A DNA stretch of 64,000 bases from Paenibacillus dauci (GCF_000971985.1 NZ_LAQQ01000008.1:124001-188000); one strand, 5' to 3'. Positions 7,999 to 17,584 are shown, numbered from the stretch's first letter. Notes: generated by a model not told the origin, from the sequence alone. A program made the numbers and translations.

Positions 7999-10900
7999 AT
8001 GTATTTGAAGCCTAAAAGTGCAATAATATTCCTTTCTATCATCCTGCTAGGATTACTTACCATACCGCTTGTACAGATGATTGCAGGCGCATCTACTCCT
8101 TATCAGATTCGTATTCTCGAGATCAACGATAATGGTACATTTGCACTGCAGGAGAAACTTCAGGGCAGCTCCAACTTCACTGTCACTACCATGCGTATGA
8201 AGCAATTCGTCGCCATGCGTGAAGAACTGGATGGCAAATATGACGCCATCTATATCGGTAGTGGTTCATATAATACAACGGGTGTACAAGGACAGGATCA
8301 TAATACAACCAATGTAATGAATGACATCACCGCCCTCAAAGCCAAAGATATTATCACCAACTATATTCAAAAAGGACTACCGGTCATTCTGAATCAGGCG
8401 CTGCTGAAACAGCCGACTACGAGCAGTAATGCCCATCTGCTCTATGATTACTTCTCGCCTTATCAGAGTGCTTCTACACGACCGGCTAACGTGTTTTTTA
8501 TTACCGATGAGCAATTGGCGCCGCTGGTTCTGCGGATGAACGATACCAATGACCGTATGTACCGAATGATGACCCAGCGCCCACAGCTCAGTATCAGCAA
8601 CAAGCCTGCAGATTACGAGACACCTGCGGGACAGTCGGTTGTTTACAGACAGGGTAATGAACTTCGCTTTGACTTTAATGTGGATAATGTATCGGGATTA
8701 AATGATGGCAATGTAGAAGCTAATCTATATCTCGGAATCGACAAGGTACTCAAGATGGGAAGTGATCAGCTGGTTGCTACCGAGAAGCTGGACAGCACAC
8801 ACGGAACTCTGAGCTACAAGCTGCCCAAGGCATATTCGGGGTTGCTGTACTGGAAACTGGAAATTGTAAACCTCCAGGCTGGTACAACTCTCACCAATTA
8901 CACCACCGGTGTAATTCGGTATCAGGATGAGAAAACTGTCGTTCGTGTACTGCAGGTACTGCCATCGGATGGAACTGCCACTACTAACAGCAGCCTGCTA
9001 AACAGCGTCAATATGAAGCCTGAATATCTTACGGGAACTGATTACCGACTGGATATTACAGTCAAGACCTTTGAAGAGTTTAACTCTACTGCTTCCCAGA
9101 ACCTGAATGGAACCTACGACATGATCGTGCTCGGTTTTCGGGATCAATATAATCAGTTTGCTCCTTTGACCGATAACTCGGCTGCTGCGATTCGCAAATT
9201 TATCGCTTCCGGCCAAGGTGTCATGTTTACCCATGATACGGTGTTTGACAAAAATGCCGCTTCACAAATCTGGCTGAAGTATTTCCAGAGTGACTCTGGC
9301 CAGATCGCGCCGAAAACCAATATTGGACTCAATGCCGTGAATAAATCCACTTCAACCGCTGTAGTGAACACCGGTTTGTTGACAGAATATCCATTTGATC
9401 TTAGCCAGTCCCCTTCCAATGCCAAAGGCTATGTGGGACAGATCAACCGGACGCATGACCAGTATTTCACCTTGAATCTGGAAGATCCCGAAGTGGTCTC
9501 CTGGTACAATATCACCGGCAGCAGCAGGGATATTCAGGATAGCTGGAATCATTACTATACGTATTCCAAAGGCAATGTCACCTATTCCGGTACCGGTCAC
9601 ACAAATACCGGTTTTCCCGAGTGGGAACAAAAGTTGTTCGTGAATACAATGTATCGCGCGTTTATCGGATCCAATCATGCACCGGAGATTACCGTGTCCG
9701 CACCAGCGGATGGCAGCACCAAACCATCCTATCTGAAGAACTTTGCACTCAGTTATACCGCCAATGACTGGGATCTCAAAGACCGTAATCTGACCGCAAG
9801 CGTCAAATTCAAGCAAGGCGGCAAAGTCCTGACCAATTTAACGATTCCCGAAAAAACCGTATTGTCCGGTCAGGCGATCAATGAGACATTCGAGAATCTA
9901 CTTCCAGAAGGCGGTACGCTGCAGATCGAGATTACGGTCAAGGACAAACAGGGCGCCATGGCAACCAAAACAGTTAATTTCACTATCGAAAAAGCCGAAG
10001 CCAACCTAATGACCAATCGACAGGTTATTTCCGGCGTGACCAATGGAGAAATTGAGCTAAATCATCCGCTGACGCTCGAATATTCGATTACACCGAAGCC
10101 GGTCAGCTACAAGTCGGCTAACCCGGATGAACAGCCATCCAGCAAGATGGTCATTTCCAATATTCAATATAGGGAACAGCTGCCTCCCCAGCTGCAGATT
10201 ACAGATCCTTTGCCAGAAGGTATGATCCGGGAAGGAACAGCTGCAGATGGCTATGTGCTGACTATGCCTATCCCTGATATTCAATACAAACTCACTACCC
10301 AAAATGGCATACAGTCTTATGTTCCCGTCATGCCGGCAGACAAAACCGCAGTGACATTCCAGTTAACAGTGACGCCACTTGCCAAAGGCGCCTACAATCT
10401 GGTAGATGCAAAATTGAACTATGCAGATATTCGTAATGCTACACGCAATATTGCAGCACTCGGCAATCTAAAAGATTACAGTGTTATGATCCTCGGCGAT
10501 ATTACGATGGACAGTTCAGGATTCTCCACAGCCGGCCGATTAGCCGGAGCAGGCAATGTGAATCTGCCGGGCGGATTCAGTATCGGTACGGAACTTGGAG
10601 ACAACGCCAAAGGTACACCTGTACTGATCGCCGGCCAAAATCTGACGGTGACAGGCGGTTCCGTCTATAAAGGCAAAGCCGTCTATGGTGATACACTCAG
10701 CAAGCCGGAGTATACGAGTTATACCGCTGTTCAGGGAACACCGATTGACTTTGTCGCCATGGGTACACGTCTGCGCAGCATGTCCAGTGATCTGGCCGCC
10801 CTGCAATCCAATGGCACAGTGTCCAAATCCTATTCTACCCTGACGCTTACCGGTCAGGACCCGGATTTGAATATATTCCAGGTAGCTGATTCCCAGCTTG

Positions 10901-12522
10901 GGGATGGCACCAACTCGATCGTAATCAATGCTCCGGCCAGCTCCCATGTACTGGTCAATGTTAGCGGCTCTCAGGTTCAAGTAAGCGGCGGTCTAACGGT
11001 CAACGGACCTGTGGCCCAGCATATTCTGTATAACTTCAATCAGGCTTCCAGTCTGAAGCTCAGTAATATCGGAGTGATTGGTTCGGTGCTGGCACCCAAT
11101 GCGGCGCTGAACTTTGGCGGAAGTATCAAAGGCTCTCTGGTCGGTGCTTCCATGACCGGCAGCGGATACGGTTCCTCTTCTATCCCATTTTACGATGTGG
11201 ATGTAGAGGCCCCTGCTCCTGCACCAACCAAAGAAGAAATGGTGACGATTGTCTTCCCGGATATCATTTTCAATTCCGTAGTGAAAGTAAGAACACTGGG
11301 TCTGGAAGATATCTCGATGCTTGTAGGCGATCAAAAAGCAGTGATTCCAAAAGTATCTCCTGCAGATGCCAACAATAAAGTACTCAGCTGGACTTCTGGT
11401 GATCCGCGTATCGTCACGGCGGAAGCCAGTGGTGAAAATGGAGTTGTCAAAGCCCTGGCTCCTGGCAAGACGTTTATCGAAATACGCTCTACAGACGGCA
11501 GCAATATTTCGTATAGAGCTAAAGTAACCGTCATCCAGCCAGGACTCACGATAAAAGGGCCTACAGTTGTCAGTATTGAACAACCAGCGGTTCTCAAAGC
11601 TGTACTCGATCCATCGGATGATAGAGCTACTATCCAATGGTCCTACAAAAACAGCAATGGTAGTGCAACGCCTGCCAATGCTCTGACGTTTAGCCGGAGA
11701 GATTCATGGGAGACCTCTATCACCAGCAATCAGCCCGGCAAATATACAGTAATCGCCACAGTCACCACGGGCAATAGACGTATCTATACGGCAGAGCAGA
11801 CTCTATGGATTTTTAATATTCGTATCGATGGACCGACAGAGCTGAATATCGGTGAACAAATCAATCTGACCGCTATCACCGACCCAGTTGATGTTACACC
11901 GGCTCCGACATTTACCTGGTCTCTTGGTACACCGAACTCAGGAAGTGCGGGGAATACAGGCTCATCCGGGAGTACAGGCAATACAGGTAGCGTAGAGTCT
12001 CCAAATCCTTATGCTGATCTAAGTTCAAAAACAGGTTCTACTATCACGCTGACCGCCAAACAAGAAGGAACGGTAAAAGTGACTGTATCTACCGAAAAAG
12101 TTACAGCTAGTATGGATGTAATCATTCATCCTGTCTTGAAGCAAATCACGCTTAAAGGTCCTGTCACCATGCATGTAGGCGAGAAGGTGAATTTACTATT
12201 GCCTGATGTATCAAAATTTGGTTACATCCCATCTACTGTTGATAGACTGACAGTGTTGGATCACCTCATCTGGAGCATGCCTGCTACTAAAGGAAGTATC
12301 GCATTCGAGAATCCTGGTGACATCGATCCAGCGAAAAACGTACAGAATGGTGGAAGTACAATCATCGCACTTCGTCCGGGCCACACGGTAGTTACGCTAT
12401 CCTACACAGGCAAACCGAGCGTAGTACCAGCTACAATTGATGTTAACGTTTTATACGATACACCTCCCGGCGGGGGAAACAACAATACAGATGATACGAA
12501 TATCAATGGAGACCGGTACTAA
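7999..12522 (+). CDS. Giant secreted multidomain protein, candidate pilus-associated adhesin
   Basis: This secreted protein has about 1,505 residues. The N-terminus is a Sec signal peptide (Lys-containing start, hydrophobic core, cleavage near AGA-S). Residues about 30-555 hold two alpha/beta segments resembling glutamine-amidotransferase-like or DUF5057-type domains (YDAIYIGSGSY, YDMIVLGFRD). About 560-670 is Ig-like; about 820-1065 matches the choice-of-anchor-A pattern (VMILGDITMDS, then GRLAGAGNV); about 1098-1180 is a Big_2-like Ig domain, followed by three more Ig-like repeats, with a Gly/Ser/Thr linker near 1313. There is no LPxTG sortase signal. The ATG at 7999 is only three bases from GGAGG, so the TTG at 8005 with nine-base spacing is probably the true start. 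It lies between the pilus motor operon and the minor-pilin operon, suggesting a role analogous to PilY1; this is inference. Confidence 0.8.
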   Translation: MYLKPKSAIIFLSIILLGLLTIPLVQMIAGASTPYQIRILEINDNGTFALQEKLQGSSNFTVTTMRMKQFVAMREELDGKYDAIYIGSGSYNTTGVQGQDHNTTNVMNDITALKAKDIITNYIQKGLPVILNQALLKQPTTSSNAHLLYDYFSPYQSASTRPANVFFITDEQLAPLVLRMNDTNDRMYRMMTQRPQLSISNKPADYETPAGQSVVYRQGNELRFDFNVDNVSGLNDGNVEANLYLGIDKVLKMGSDQLVATEKLDSTHGTLSYKLPKAYSGLLYWKLEIVNLQAGTTLTNYTTGVIRYQDEKTVVRVLQVLPSDGTATTNSSLLNSVNMKPEYLTGTDYRLDITVKTFEEFNSTASQNLNGTYDMIVLGFRDQYNQFAPLTDNSAAAIRKFIASGQGVMFTHDTVFDKNAASQIWLKYFQSDSGQIAPKTNIGLNAVNKSTSTAVVNTGLLTEYPFDLSQSPSNAKGYVGQINRTHDQYFTLNLEDPEVVSWYNITGSSRDIQDSWNHYYTYSKGNVTYSGTGHTNTGFPEWEQKLFVNTMYRAFIGSNHAPEITVSAPADGSTKPSYLKNFALSYTANDWDLKDRNLTASVKFKQGGKVLTNLTIPEKTVLSGQAINETFENLLPEGGTLQIEITVKDKQGAMATKTVNFTIEKAEANLMTNRQVISGVTNGEIELNHPLTLEYSITPKPVSYKSANPDEQPSSKMVISNIQYREQLPPQLQITDPLPEGMIREGTAADGYVLTMPIPDIQYKLTTQNGIQSYVPVMPADKTAVTFQLTVTPLAKGAYNLVDAKLNYADIRNATRNIAALGNLKDYSVMILGDITMDSSGFSTAGRLAGAGNVNLPGGFSIGTELGDNAKGTPVLIAGQNLTVTGGSVYKGKAVYGDTLSKPEYTSYTAVQGTPIDFVAMGTRLRSMSSDLAALQSNGTVSKSYSTLTLTGQDPDLNIFQVADSQLGDGTNSIVINAPASSHVLVNVSGSQVQVSGGLTVNGPVAQHILYNFNQASSLKLSNIGVIGSVLAPNAALNFGGSIKGSLVGASMTGSGYGSSSIPFYDVDVEAPAPAPTKEEMVTIVFPDIIFNSVVKVRTLGLEDISMLVGDQKAVIPKVSPADANNKVLSWTSGDPRIVTAEASGENGVVKALAPGKTFIEIRSTDGSNISYRAKVTVIQPGLTIKGPTVVSIEQPAVLKAVLDPSDDRATIQWSYKNSNGSATPANALTFSRRDSWETSITSNQPGKYTVIATVTTGNRRIYTAEQTLWIFNIRIDGPTELNIGEQINLTAITDPVDVTPAPTFTWSLGTPNSGSAGNTGSSGSTGNTGSVESPNPYADLSSKTGSTITLTAKQEGTVKVTVSTEKVTASMDVIIHPVLKQITLKGPVTMHVGEKVNLLLPDVSKFGYIPSTVDRLTVLDHLIWSMPATKGSIAFENPGDIDPAKNVQNGGSTIIALRPGHTVVTLSYTGKPSVVPATIDVNVLYDTPPGGGNNNTDDTNINGDRY

Positions 12523-12605
12523 TCGGCTCTTTTGAGTTCATCCTAGATTGATGAACGTAAGCTACTGTACAGATATGATTACAGGATCAGCAGGTATAAT
12601 AACAG

Positions 12606-12656
12606 AAAAAAGCAGGAAGTCTGATCCGATGATCCGGTCAAGACTTCCTGCTTTTT
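12606..12656. terminator. Bidirectional terminator between convergent genes
   Basis: The arms AAAAGCAGGAAGTCT and AGACTTCCTGCTTTT pair perfectly around an 18-base loop. A-run and T-run ends allow termination of the giant secreted gene (plus strand) and of the minor pilin operon (minus strand). Confidence 0.9.
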
Positions 12657-12658
12657 AT

Positions 12659-12714
12659 ATTCGTGATTCGTGATTCGTGATTCGTGATTCGTGATTCGTG
12701 ATTCGTGATTCGTG
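12659..12714. repeat. Tandem repeat, eight copies of ATTCGTG
   Basis: Eight perfect, uninterrupted copies of the heptamer ATTCGTG lie between the convergent terminator and the end of the PilX-like gene. The repeat is noncoding in the chosen annotation. The perfect copies suggest recent slippage expansion and a locus that varies in copy number between strains. Confidence 0.97.
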
Positions 12715-12753
12715 TCAACTATGTTTGCATCTAAGTTGCAGTATGCAATCCCG

Positions 12754-14685
12754 TTACGGGCCGCTGACTTTTTCCTGATTGGAGGATACGTTTTTGACCA
12801 GTTCCAGCTTGCCTACTTTGATATTGACCTGCTTGACCCTTGGCAATCCCGAAGGCTGCTGTGCAGTGAATATCTTCTCATCGTATTTAACCTGAAAACG
12901 GCTATCCCGATGATCGCTCGACAGATTAAACTGAATCGATGATCCACCTGCCGAAGCTGTTCCTGCTACTGCATTTACCGTCAAATCGCCACGTGCGAAG
13001 AAGCCACCTTCCAGTGAAAAGATCGATCCCACCCCATACAACCAGGCGGATGATTCGGTATAAAAGAAGCCCCTGATTATTTTTTCATTGTTCCCAACTG
13101 CTTTATTGTTAAATGCATCAAAACGGTTCAGCAAAATGCCTCCTTTGGACATCAGCACCAGTTCCCTGCTATCCAAATCCCGGATAACAGCATCCTGCAG
13201 GATAGTCGTATAGACTACCGGTGCAGCTGACTGACCAGTGAGATCGGTTGAAGTATTCGAAGCTGGCGTAGTAGACGCAGGACTCATCACATAAATCGTG
13301 GCATCCATGTCGGCTTTGCCTTGAACAATCATTTTGCCAGTGACAATTATGTTGGCTTTGATCTGTACAGGTGTATCTGAAGGATTATTAATAATAAGAT
13401 TACCGTGTACAATTAGCCACTTCTTGAAGTCACTTCCTCCGGACTGATCTTTCGGATTCTTATCGGGATAGTTAATTTGTGAGAATGTTATTCCATTCAG
13501 CTCCAGATCGCCCTCGAACAGCATGGAATCCTGCATATTTTTGAATGTGCTATCCAGCTCGTTCATCTGCTTCTCGTACAGCTGACTTCTATTTTCAAAT
13601 TCCTGCAGTTCCGCTTCTGTCGCATTACTGGTAGGATTTGCAGGTGGTACCGGTTTGGTAGCCACATGTATGAGTGGCGATTGTCCACCATCATCTGCTG
13701 CCGCATCCTTTTTCGCCTGTTCAGCAATCTGTGCAATTAGACTCGATACACTCTTATTCTGTGCTTGATACCATTGCTGCACTTCATTGCGGGATGTATG
13801 ATTCAGTGCTTCCGTGACTTTATCAATCATAGTCTCTTCCAGATTGATCTGTACGAACTTCTTATTGTTTTTGATTACAATGTTCTCCAGCGGAATGCCG
13901 AGTGATTCTTCCAGATTATCAGCTGTACTCTTCATATCTGCATTCACCGGTATGCCTTCTCTGGAAATGGAATCCATGGATTGCACATAAGCTTGTCCGT
14001 CACGGGATAAGGCTGGATAAAGAGTCTCCTGCTTGAGATCGCTGCTGCTATTATACCGGTACTCTGCATTCCGACTTAGACGTAGTAGCTGGCCGGAATA
14101 AATATTGCCCGTAATGGATGGAGCTCCGTTAAGCGTCAGATTACGCTCCGAACCCAGCGCATAACTGAGAAATTCCGGAAATGTATCTATGGTGACAACC
14201 TGCTGCAAAGTGCGGGTCACTCCATTGACCCGTGCTTCAGCGGTTAAAGTAATATGATATAGCGTTGGATATCCGGCAAGACCGTTTACAGCATTATTAC
14301 TGTATTGAATCCCCGTTAACCGTGCTTCTGCCGAGCCGTTTTGATTCAGCTCGGTATAGACAGGACTTTTCTGTGTCTCAAGAGTACTTGTGATCCCTGT
14401 CAGTATATTGTCCAACTGTAGAGGATCAATATCCTGATGACGGTCGAGCTCCTGACTGATATAGGCTATACTTTCGTCCAATGCTTTCTGGGCCAGATGC
14501 AGACTCTGCACATCGTTCTCACGCAGTTCGGTACGCTGGGCACCGCCGAGCGTAGCGCTCAGCACAGCTACTCCCAGCACCGTCAGCAGCAGCACAACAA
14601 ACATAACCATGACGAGTGCCGATCCCTGCTCCTGCTTCCAGAAGACTGTTTTGCCTGAATCCGGCTTCTGTGGCTTGCGGGACAT
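12754..14685 (-). CDS. Very large PilX-like minor pilin
   Basis: This 643-residue protein begins with a PilX-type N-terminus: charged residues, then EQGSALVMVMFVVLLLTVLG (about 19-38), a membrane helix and a helical Glu-rich stretch. The typical +5 glutamate is absent, as in PilX-family and GspK-like pilins. The remaining ~590 residues are extracellular and include a beta-rich region at about 415-470 with a turn pattern (GNLIINN, ANIIVTGKMIVQGKADM) similar to bactofilin-like or choice-of-anchor-A beta-helices. Typical PilX proteins are about 150-200 residues, so this is far larger. It is last in a three-gene minor-pilin operon and has an AAGAAGGA ribosome binding site. It could cap the pilus tip. 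Confidence 0.8.
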   Translation of the reverse strand: MSRKPQKPDSGKTVFWKQEQGSALVMVMFVVLLLTVLGVAVLSATLGGAQRTELRENDVQSLHLAQKALDESIAYISQELDRHQDIDPLQLDNILTGITSTLETQKSPVYTELNQNGSAEARLTGIQYSNNAVNGLAGYPTLYHITLTAEARVNGVTRTLQQVVTIDTFPEFLSYALGSERNLTLNGAPSITGNIYSGQLLRLSRNAEYRYNSSSDLKQETLYPALSRDGQAYVQSMDSISREGIPVNADMKSTADNLEESLGIPLENIVIKNNKKFVQINLEETMIDKVTEALNHTSRNEVQQWYQAQNKSVSSLIAQIAEQAKKDAAADDGGQSPLIHVATKPVPPANPTSNATEAELQEFENRSQLYEKQMNELDSTFKNMQDSMLFEGDLELNGITFSQINYPDKNPKDQSGGSDFKKWLIVHGNLIINNPSDTPVQIKANIIVTGKMIVQGKADMDATIYVMSPASTTPASNTSTDLTGQSAAPVVYTTILQDAVIRDLDSRELVLMSKGGILLNRFDAFNNKAVGNNEKIIRGFFYTESSAWLYGVGSIFSLEGGFFARGDLTVNAVAGTASAGGSSIQFNLSSDHRDSRFQVKYDEKIFTAQQPSGLPRVKQVNIKVGKLELVKNVSSNQEKVSGP

Positions 14686-14700
14686 TCTGTTTCCTTCTTT

Positions 14701-15390
14701 CTAGAATCCGAATTTGCTTTCCAGCGAAGTCTGTGCGGTCTCTCCGCCCATTATGGGATGGGACAGCTTCAGATGGATCTGGATTATACCGCTCTCATAA
14801 AAGGCTTGTGCTTCTCTTCCATCTATCTCGATGATCGATCCTGCTTCCAGTACAGACTGTGCTGCGACCAGCTGTGCATCACCCGATCCGGATGTAGTCA
14901 CGGCAGACTGCGCAGTATTCGTCTGTGCTGCTGTATCCGATGCAGTCGGGAGTCCTGCTGTTGGCTCCGCTCCATTCGATGCTCCACTGCTGGTTGCAGC
15001 AGCTGTACAAGAAGGTACTTTGAGCTGAAGCGAACTTCCTTCATGAGTTGCGCCCAGGTAGAGTTTACCTCCGCAGATGTAGACATCCTTGCTTTCCAAT
15101 TTTTCATCTTCTTTTTCCAGACGGATACCGGCAGGGTGACCATCGGCATCGGTCAGCTGCCGAACACGATCCGGGGCAAATGTATACAGCTGCGTAATAA
15201 TCGAGGACATCATAATATCCCCTTCCTCGCGCAGCAGGTTCTCGGTATTGATCTGCTGATAGCTGCGCATGCCAAAGGTAGCGACTGCATATACAGCCGT
15301 CATGACCATAGTCAGCAGCAGTAGGGTAGGCAGCATCTCAATCAGGGTGAATCCGCGCTGATCGCGCAGTCGGTTAACGAATTTTCTCAT
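14701..15390 (-). CDS. Minor prepilin, PilW/GspJ-like
   Basis: This 229-residue protein has a class III prepilin signal: a short charged leader ending in RDQRG, then FTLIEMLPTLLLLTMVMTAV with glutamate at +5. A long N-terminal helix is followed by a soluble domain that includes a Ser/Ala/Thr-rich stretch (about 150-185). Length and position resemble PilW/GspJ-type minor pilins, which prime pilus assembly. The start codon overlaps the 3' end of the preceding pilin gene by 17 bases, and the PilX-like gene follows after 15 bases. Precursor processing would need the PilD encoded at 2.2 kb. Confidence 0.82.
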   Translation of the reverse strand: MRKFVNRLRDQRGFTLIEMLPTLLLLTMVMTAVYAVATFGMRSYQQINTENLLREEGDIMMSSIITQLYTFAPDRVRQLTDADGHPAGIRLEKEDEKLESKDVYICGGKLYLGATHEGSSLQLKVPSCTAAATSSGASNGAEPTAGLPTASDTAAQTNTAQSAVTTSGSGDAQLVAAQSVLEAGSIIEIDGREAQAFYESGIIQIHLKLSHPIMGGETAQTSLESKFGF

Positions 15391-15886
15391 TCGTAATATA
15401 TCCCTCCACGACGGTGTCTTCCTGCCGACTGTTCATTTCAGGTGCTTGAACCTTGACCTGAACAGGCATCAAATAGACCGCTTCTTCCTCCGACATTCCT
15501 TTACCGCCGCTCTGCAGCTGGGATTGAATAGATACTTGATAGGTAATCCCATTGATTACCGGATTTAATATATAGGAGAGCGTACTGGTATCATTGACCA
15601 GCAGCGTATAAGCACCGCAGCTATCTGCCGTTTTACATAGCCCGGCTTGTACCGTTTTGTTCTCTTCCAGATACTTTTTCCACTTTTCAAAATCCTGCTT
15701 TTCCGCATAGACCAGCGCGCTGCGGGCCAGATTGACCATGACGGTTTTGTTCTCATTACTTTTGGAAAAAGAAAGCGAGTCTCCAAAATAAGCCATGAGT
15801 CCAAGCGAAACAATCGCAAGAATCACGATCGCTGCCATGACTTCAATCAGCGTAAATCCTTGTTCTTCCCGGAAAGCTCTGCGCAT
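15374..15886 (-). CDS. Minor prepilin, PilV/GspI-like
   Basis: This minor pilin of 170 residues has the leader MRRAFREEQG followed by FTLIEVMAAIVILAIVSLGL, with the G/F cleavage site and +5 glutamate. The start at 15886 is chosen over an upstream in-frame ATG because AAAGGAGCCTATC sits directly before it and the leader length becomes typical. It is the first gene of the minor-pilin operon (PilV-like, PilW-like, PilX-like). The soluble part has a Cys pair (about 80 and 86) that might form a disulfide. Confidence 0.85.
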   Translation of the reverse strand: MRRAFREEQGFTLIEVMAAIVILAIVSLGLMAYFGDSLSFSKSNENKTVMVNLARSALVYAEKQDFEKWKKYLEENKTVQAGLCKTADSCGAYTLLVNDTSTLSYILNPVINGITYQVSIQSQLQSGGKGMSEEEAVYLMPVQVKVQAPEMNSRQEDTVVEGYITNEKIR

Positions 15887-16088
15887 GATAGGCTCCTTTG
15901 ATTCGATCCTGAAGATCATAGATGATATAATTTTGCTGTTTGTATATATTAAAACGAATCGATTTCACCGTTTTTAAAAGAGACTTAGCTATTTAATTAT
16001 TCGGCGTTTATGACCATAATATTTAGGTCTATAGTCGCAAAAGTTACAGAATGACGTATATCCATCCTCTCCATGGGATCAATACAGC
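15887..16088. other. Upstream region of the minor-pilin operon
   Basis: About 200 AT-rich bases precede the first minor-pilin gene. They must hold its promoter, but I see no convincing -35/-10 pair. There is no gene in this stretch. Confidence 0.4.
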
Positions 16089-16119
16089 AAAAAAGCCTAT
16101 TCCATAGCGGAACAGGCTT
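16089..16119 (-). terminator. Terminator of dgk-dck
   Basis: On the minus strand the hairpin AAGCCTGTTCC / GGAATAGGCTT (five-base loop) is followed by a T-run. It lies about 100 bases beyond the stop of dck. Confidence 0.85.
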
Positions 16120-16216
16120 CGAATATTGTAATCAAATAAATAGACGGTAGATTTGAAAATACAGGTTCACTCATCCCGAACAGTACATGTCTGTAGATAG
16201 CGGCTGTGCATTGCAG

Positions 16217-16888
16217 TTATGCCAGTGTACCGTTCAAGCGGGTCTGACGGGATGCAGCAATAATGCGGCTAACTTCAGTCAATATGCTATCCATGGAAGA
16301 TGGATCGTTCACGTCATACTCATCAATATTTAGGCGCAGAACCGGACAGGCATTGAATTCTCCGATCCAGGATACATACCGTTCATGCATCTGTTCCCAG
16401 TAAGACACATCTGTCTCGATCTCCATCTGGCGTCCGCGCAGCTGAATACGATTCAGGATCGATGGCAGGCTGCCTTCCAGATAGATCAGTACATCCGGAT
16501 GAGGAAAATAGGGAGTCATCACCATTGCCTGGAACAGGCTGGTATATGTCTCATAATCGGTAGCAGACATGGTCCCTTTATCAGCATGCATTTTGGCAAA
16601 AATGCCGGTATCTTCATAGATCGAGCGATCCTGTACATAACCGCCGCCTGCTTCAAAAATATGCTTTTGTTCCTTGAACCGTTCGGCGAGGAAGTAAATC
16701 TGCAGATGGAAGCTCCAGCGTTCAAAGTCATGATAGAACTTCTCCAGATACGGATTATGATCGACTTTTTCGAGGGATGTCTTGAAGTTCAGGCGCTCTG
16801 CCAGTTTCGCAGTCAGTGTAGACTTGCCGACTCCTACCGTTCCGGCAATCGTGATCAGCGCATTTTCAGGTATGTTGTATTCGTTCAT
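16217..16888 (-). CDS. dck: Deoxyadenosine/deoxycytidine kinase
   Basis: This 223-residue deoxynucleoside kinase phosphorylates dA/dC for nucleotide salvage. The P-loop GTVGVGKST is at about residues 16-24, followed by the substrate-binding pattern NPYLEKFYHDFERWSFHLQIYFL and the DRS motif in DRSIYEDTGIF. An Arg-rich lid (RIQLRGRQMEIE) is present. It is paired with dgk as in Bacillus. The start overlaps the end of dgk by 23 bases and has GGAGCTTATAC before its ATG. The assignment as Dck (not Dgk) is by similarity of the DRS/IYED region and gene order. Confidence 0.9.
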   Translation of the reverse strand: MNEYNIPENALITIAGTVGVGKSTLTAKLAERLNFKTSLEKVDHNPYLEKFYHDFERWSFHLQIYFLAERFKEQKHIFEAGGGYVQDRSIYEDTGIFAKMHADKGTMSATDYETYTSLFQAMVMTPYFPHPDVLIYLEGSLPSILNRIQLRGRQMEIETDVSYWEQMHERYVSWIGEFNACPVLRLNIDEYDVNDPSSMDSILTEVSRIIAASRQTRLNGTLA

Positions 16889-17507
16889 GTATAAGCTCCT
16901 TTAATTGAGAGGCAATCGTATGGAACTGCTCCCGGTTTTCCACAAAATCAACAGCATCGCCGTCAATCGTAATAATTCTCGTCTCTGGCTCACGCAGGGC
17001 AATCGAAGCCATCGCTTCATCGTAATCAGCCATCAGCTGTTCCAGATATGCTGTATCCATAGCTTCTTCGAAGACCCGTCCACGTTTCTCGATTCGGGCC
17101 AGCAGTGTATCCAGGCTCGCGCGGATATAGATGATAATATCCGGCTTGGGCAGATCATCGGTTAGTACATGATAGATCTGACGGTATTTGTCCCGCTTGA
17201 CCCCTTTGAGCGTACGCTCGGCAAAGATCATATTTTTGTAGATATGATAGTCCGAGATCACCGGCTGATTTTGGGAAATGTACTGTACGCCGGTATCTTC
17301 CAGCTGCTTGTACCGATTACAGAGGAAAAACATTTCCAACTGGAAACTCCATTCATCGATATTGTCATAAAATTTGCCGAGAAAAGGATTCTCTTCGACG
17401 ATTTCCTTGATAATAGGGAGATTCAGCTCTTCCGCCAGCATGGAAGACAGGGTTGTTTTGCCAGCACCGATTGGACCTTCTACGGCGATAAACGGGGGTT
17501 GTGTCAT
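16866..17507 (-). CDS. dgk: Deoxyguanosine kinase
   Basis: This 213-residue salvage kinase phosphorylates deoxyguanosine. The P-loop is GPIGAGKTT at about residues 11-19, followed by ENPFLGKFYDNIDEWSFQLEMFFL and the family variant SDYHIYKN in place of the DRS motif, as in Bacillus YaaG. The lid arginines are in RIEKRGRVFEE. It is the first gene of a two-gene operon with dck. Confidence 0.9.
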   Translation of the reverse strand: MTQPPFIAVEGPIGAGKTTLSSMLAEELNLPIIKEIVEENPFLGKFYDNIDEWSFQLEMFFLCNRYKQLEDTGVQYISQNQPVISDYHIYKNMIFAERTLKGVKRDKYRQIYHVLTDDLPKPDIIIYIRASLDTLLARIEKRGRVFEEAMDTAYLEQLMADYDEAMASIALREPETRIITIDGDAVDFVENREQFHTIASQLKELIHERIQHT

Positions 17508-17556
17508 GGGTATGAATGTCCTTCCTGTATTACATGTTCGTTAATAGACTTTATGT

Positions 17557-17584
17557 ATTGTATCACGAAATGAATTGGGGACAA
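17557..17584 (-). promoter_or_regulatory. Possible sigma-A promoter of dgk-dck
   Basis: On the minus strand, TTGTCC (17579-17584) and TACAAT (17557-17562) are spaced by 16 bases, about 50 bases upstream of the dgk start. The match to consensus is moderate. Confidence 0.5.

Noticed and set aside
7999-12522. Sortase-anchored surface protein
   Set aside because: There is no LPxTG motif, membrane helix or charged tail at the C-terminus; the end is a Gly/Asn/Asp-rich tail.
12659-12714. Tandem heptamers as a CRISPR array
   Set aside because: Units are contiguous and only seven bases long; there are no spacers and no cas genes nearby.
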